From Alphaproteobacteria bacterium (GTDB lineage: Bacteria > Pseudomonadota > Alphaproteobacteria > Reyranellales > Reyranellaceae), in contig JAHBYP010000016.1 of assembly GCA_019635875.1 (NCBI GenBank), forward strand, positions 1-44,309: a DNA stretch of 44,309 bases, in the 5' to 3' direction. Positions 42,203 to 44,309 of the stretch are shown here, piece by piece; position 1 is the first letter of the stretch, and each line of letters begins with the position of its first letter. The notes beneath the pieces are model-generated. The model was not told the origin of the DNA and searched no databases. It saw only the letters and a program-made list of their open reading frames with translations. The position numbers were made by a program, and so were the translations under genes.

Positions 42203-42231
42203 ACCATACGGATGGGGGCCCGCCCTGTCAA
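42203..42231 (-). promoter_or_regulatory. Predicted sigma70 promoter for rpmJ
   Basis: TTGACA (42231-42226, perfect -35) and TATGGT (42208-42203) are separated by 17 bases. The transcript would start near 42196, giving a leader of about 50 nt for rpmJ. Confidence 0.75.
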
Positions 42232-42241
42232 CCGGACGTCG

Positions 42242-42625
42242 TCAGCCGGGCGGCAGCGGCGCCACATTGTCCAGCCATTCCCGGGCCTCGGCCGGCCTGC
42301 CGAAAATGGCGAAGGGCCGGTCGACGGAGGCCGCCTGGCCGTACAGGGCGCTGGCCTCGCGGGTCGAGTCGGCGTCGACGACGATGGCCAGCGGGCCCAG
42401 CGGCCCGTCCTTGGCGTACTCGGCCATGACGCGGCCCAGCGCCTTGATGTCGGCCGCGCGCAGCGACATCGGCGCGAAGCTCAGGTCGAGGATCTTGCGG
42501 AAGGGCATGGCGCCGGCGGCGTGGACTTCGGCGAGGTAGCGCTCGAACTCCTCGCGCGTCGCCTCGCCGGACACCGCGGCGGTCACCAGACGTTCGGCAG
42601 GGGAGGCGGTCCACCGGATCGGCAT
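42242..42625 (-). CDS. SpoIIAA-like / STAS-fold small protein
   Basis: A 127-residue cytoplasmic protein with an alpha/beta pattern matching the SpoIIAA-like (STAS-related) family: TASPAERLVTAAVSGEATRE, FRKILDLSFAPMSLRAADI, LGPLAIVVDADSTREASALY and a final FAIFGRPAEAREWL. Such proteins are often single-domain relatives of anti-sigma antagonists without the phosphorylatable Ser, and function is unknown. The rpmJ promoter begins only ten bases past its stop. Confidence 0.78.
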   Translation of the reverse strand: MPIRWTASPAERLVTAAVSGEATREEFERYLAEVHAAGAMPFRKILDLSFAPMSLRAADIKALGRVMAEYAKDGPLGPLAIVVDADSTREASALYGQAASVDRPFAIFGRPAEAREWLDNVAPLPPG

Positions 42626-42685
42626 GCGCCGCGATGTTACCGGTGGGCCGCGACCCTGTACACGCCCGGCCCCGATGTCGACTGA

Positions 42686-44062
42686 TCAGTGCAGCAGCTC
42701 GGCGATCTGCTTCGGCCCGGCCCAGGCCAGCTGGTTGTAGGACTCCGACTCCCACCAGCCGTGGATGGTACGCACCTCGCCGATCCTGCCGCCGGCGATC
42801 ATCCGGGCCAGCCGGCGCACGTTCTCGCGCTGGATGTTCAGCTGCCCCTCAAAGAACTTCTCGCGATTGGTGCCGATGGCGCGGATGAAGTCGGCGTACG
42901 CCTTCTCGTAGCCCGGCTTGTGCGCGGCGAAGGCCTTGTCGCTGTTGAGGCGTGCACGGATCTGGTCGTCCCCGCTGAGATCGCTGCCGGCCTTGTTGAT
43001 GACCTGGATCTCGCCGTTGTTGTAGCTGCGCGTGGCCTTGGTGTAGGTCCAGTTGCCCCTGTCGTCCAGATCGGCGAAGCACCAGCCGCCGCCCTGCTTG
43101 AACGTCATCTTGCGCAGCCCGCTCAGCCCGACATCCGCGCCTCTGCCCTGTCCGCCGTCGACGGTGTAGTACGTGTCGCCGCTGTGGCCGACGATGATGC
43201 CGACATGCACGGCGAGCGCGCCGCCGCCACGCGCCAGGTAGAGATGATCGCCGGTGCCCTCGACATAGTAGATGTCGCCGATCGTCAGATGCGGGCGGAT
43301 GGTCACGTCGGTGTCCTTGAAGGGCTTGCCGTCATCGGCCAGGTCGGCGCGGATGCGACGGGGATCCAGATAGGGTTTGCCGCTCTGCTTGTACGTCTTG
43401 CGCGTCGGCGTGCCGAGGTCGATCACCGGGCCGTTGGGCGTGTTCAGCGTCAGCGGGCTGCCGTCGATCATGTCGCAGCCGGCGGCGTGATAGATGGCGC
43501 GCGCCGTCATCACGCAGCTGGTGCCGCCGCCGCCCTGGCCCATCGCCTTGAGCTGGGTCAGCGACGCGGCGCCGTCGAACAGCCCGCCCAGGGTGTAGAG
43601 CGCCGGCAGGTCGGGGCTCGACGGGCCCATGCCGCAATGCGCGCGCGCCACGGCGGCGATGCGCTCGTCCACCGAGTCCGGGTACTCGTGATAGAACTCG
43701 GGATAGAAGATGAACTGGCCGGCGCGCTGCTTCATCGTCGCCTGCAGCGGCTTGCTGTTGACCATGGCGTGGCGCAGCGCGGACAGGAACGAGTTGACGC
43801 GCCAGCCATGGATCGGCTCGAGCACCGGCTTCAGGCTCGCGCCGCCCGGCAGCACGCCCAGCGCGCCGGCAGCCATGACATTGAGCACCCGGTCCTCGAT
43901 CGCGCTGCGGTTCGCCGCCGCCGCCATGCCGGCGACGCGGCTGCGCATGCCCGCATCGGTGGCCGCCGCCGCGAGCTGGTCGATGATCGGCTGCAGGACC
44001 TGGGCCGAGGGCACGGTGGCGAGCTTGGTCGCCAGGGAGTCGAGGACGTTGTCGATGGCCAT
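42686..44062 (-). CDS. Large protein with possible NlpC/P60- or CHAP-like Cys-His-Asp domain
   Basis: A 458-residue protein, family not recognised. No signal peptide is seen. The N-terminal 100 residues are Ala-rich and helical. A central block contains GQGGGGTSCVMTARAIYHAAG (Cys183), LAVHVGIIVGHSGD (His286) and TYYTVDGGQGRG (Asp302), the order and context of a papain-like amidase/peptidase fold such as NlpC/P60 or CHAP. About 120 C-terminal residues are helical and charged. ATG 44062 is preferred because GGAGAG lies about five bases upstream; ATG 44074 is the alternative. Similar logic applies to the smaller protein at 22122, but the two share no obvious extended identity. Confidence 0.65.
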   Translation of the reverse strand: MAIDNVLDSLATKLATVPSAQVLQPIIDQLAAAATDAGMRSRVAGMAAAANRSAIEDRVLNVMAAGALGVLPGGASLKPVLEPIHGWRVNSFLSALRHAMVNSKPLQATMKQRAGQFIFYPEFYHEYPDSVDERIAAVARAHCGMGPSSPDLPALYTLGGLFDGAASLTQLKAMGQGGGGTSCVMTARAIYHAAGCDMIDGSPLTLNTPNGPVIDLGTPTRKTYKQSGKPYLDPRRIRADLADDGKPFKDTDVTIRPHLTIGDIYYVEGTGDHLYLARGGGALAVHVGIIVGHSGDTYYTVDGGQGRGADVGLSGLRKMTFKQGGGWCFADLDDRGNWTYTKATRSYNNGEIQVINKAGSDLSGDDQIRARLNSDKAFAAHKPGYEKAYADFIRAIGTNREKFFEGQLNIQRENVRRLARMIAGGRIGEVRTIHGWWESESYNQLAWAGPKQIAELLH

Positions 44063-44173
44063 GGGTCTCTCCATGTCTTTGGCTGGGCCGCAGCATGGCA
44101 GCGCCCGATGCCGTGGCCGTGTCCTCGCACCAGCCGAATTGTGTCGTGCGTGTCATCGCCGGCACCCCGGCCC

Positions 44174-44243
44174 TTCCTTCCCCCTCCGGGCAGAGCGATC
44201 GCATATGGCGCATTCCTCCCTCTCCCCGCTTGCGGGGAGAGGG
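44174..44243. repeat. Degenerate family C/B hairpins at window end
   Basis: A truncated CCTTCCCCCTCCGGG (about 44174-44190) is followed by CCCTCTCCCCGCTTGCGGGG and on (44218-44243), a family B-like hairpin. These are partial copies without partner arms. Confidence 0.6.
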
Positions 44244-44299
44244 TGGGGGTGGGGGGTCGTTTCAGGTTGGGCACAGCCGTGGTGCGTCACTTGCGGCAG

Positions 44300-44309
44300 C
44301 CCCCCCCCC
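44300..44309. other. Terminal poly-C run
   Basis: Ten consecutive C bases close the window. A homopolymer at the end of a sequence is more likely a contig-end artefact than biology. Confidence 0.6.

Noticed and set aside
44300..44309. Poly-C tract as a phase-variable element
   Set aside because: It lies at the very end of the sequence outside any gene and is better explained as an end-of-contig artefact.

Overview
The window is GC-rich chromosomal DNA from an alphaproteobacterium. The evidence is a GapR/DUF2312 protein, a DUF1244 protein, a 41-residue L36 (rpmJ) and AarF/ABC1, LLM-oxidoreductase and fused indolepyruvate:ferredoxin oxidoreductase genes typical of that class. The intergenic palindromes resemble those of Reyranella- or Bradyrhizobium-like genomes, but the genus cannot be fixed from sequence alone. 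I see no tRNA, rRNA, CRISPR array, phage or plasmid functions. The single mobile element is one IS5-family insertion sequence.

Layout. 1-7650: ABC1 kinase-like gene, NTF2-like protein, two convergent LLM flavin oxidoreductases, an IS5-type element inserted inside a palindromic repeat, oligoendopeptidase F and a UDP-glucuronate 4-epimerase-like gene. 7833-13211: fused indolepyruvate oxidoreductase translationally coupled to a DUF429 protein, then gapR, a DUF1244 gene and a small conserved protein. 13186-18360 (minus): a complete vitamin B12 uptake operon (cobalamin riboswitch, btuB, btuF, btuC, btuD), with a good sigma70 promoter overlapping the stop codon of the upstream gene. 18395-20781 (minus): an atypical crotonase, a small membrane-anchored protein, an unexplained AT-richer spacer and an N-formylglutamate amidohydrolase-family gene.

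20844-29388 is mainly a plus-strand sugar-acid region: glycerate 2-kinase (ttuD type), a DUF4139 protein, 3-oxo-tetronate kinase (otnK), an otnI/hyi-type isomerase, an L-threonate dehydrogenase-type enzyme (ltnD) and pyruvate kinase (ttuE-like). Together they could take threonate/erythronate or glycerate-type acids toward pyruvate. The OtnC aldolase expected for the threonate route is not in the window. 29490-42145 is all minus strand: rpmJ, glycolate oxidase glcD-glcE-glcF, three TPR proteins packed behind glcF, an amidohydrolase, a large DUF2339 membrane protein and a phenylacetate-CoA ligase-type enzyme. GlcDEF makes glyoxylate, which can also feed tartronate semialdehyde and glycerate, so the two halves are metabolically compatible. 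The right end holds a SpoIIAA-like protein and a 458-residue protein with a possible Cys-His-Asp peptidase/amidase arrangement.

The most striking non-genic feature is three families of long interspersed palindromes (A, B, C), at least twelve full or partial copies in 44 kb. They fill many gene junctions and intrude into genes: they supply C-termini and a stop codon, a translated N-terminus and probably a ribosome binding site. A second notable feature is rpmJ, whose near-consensus promoter is followed within the short leader by a textbook intrinsic terminator, suggesting attenuation.
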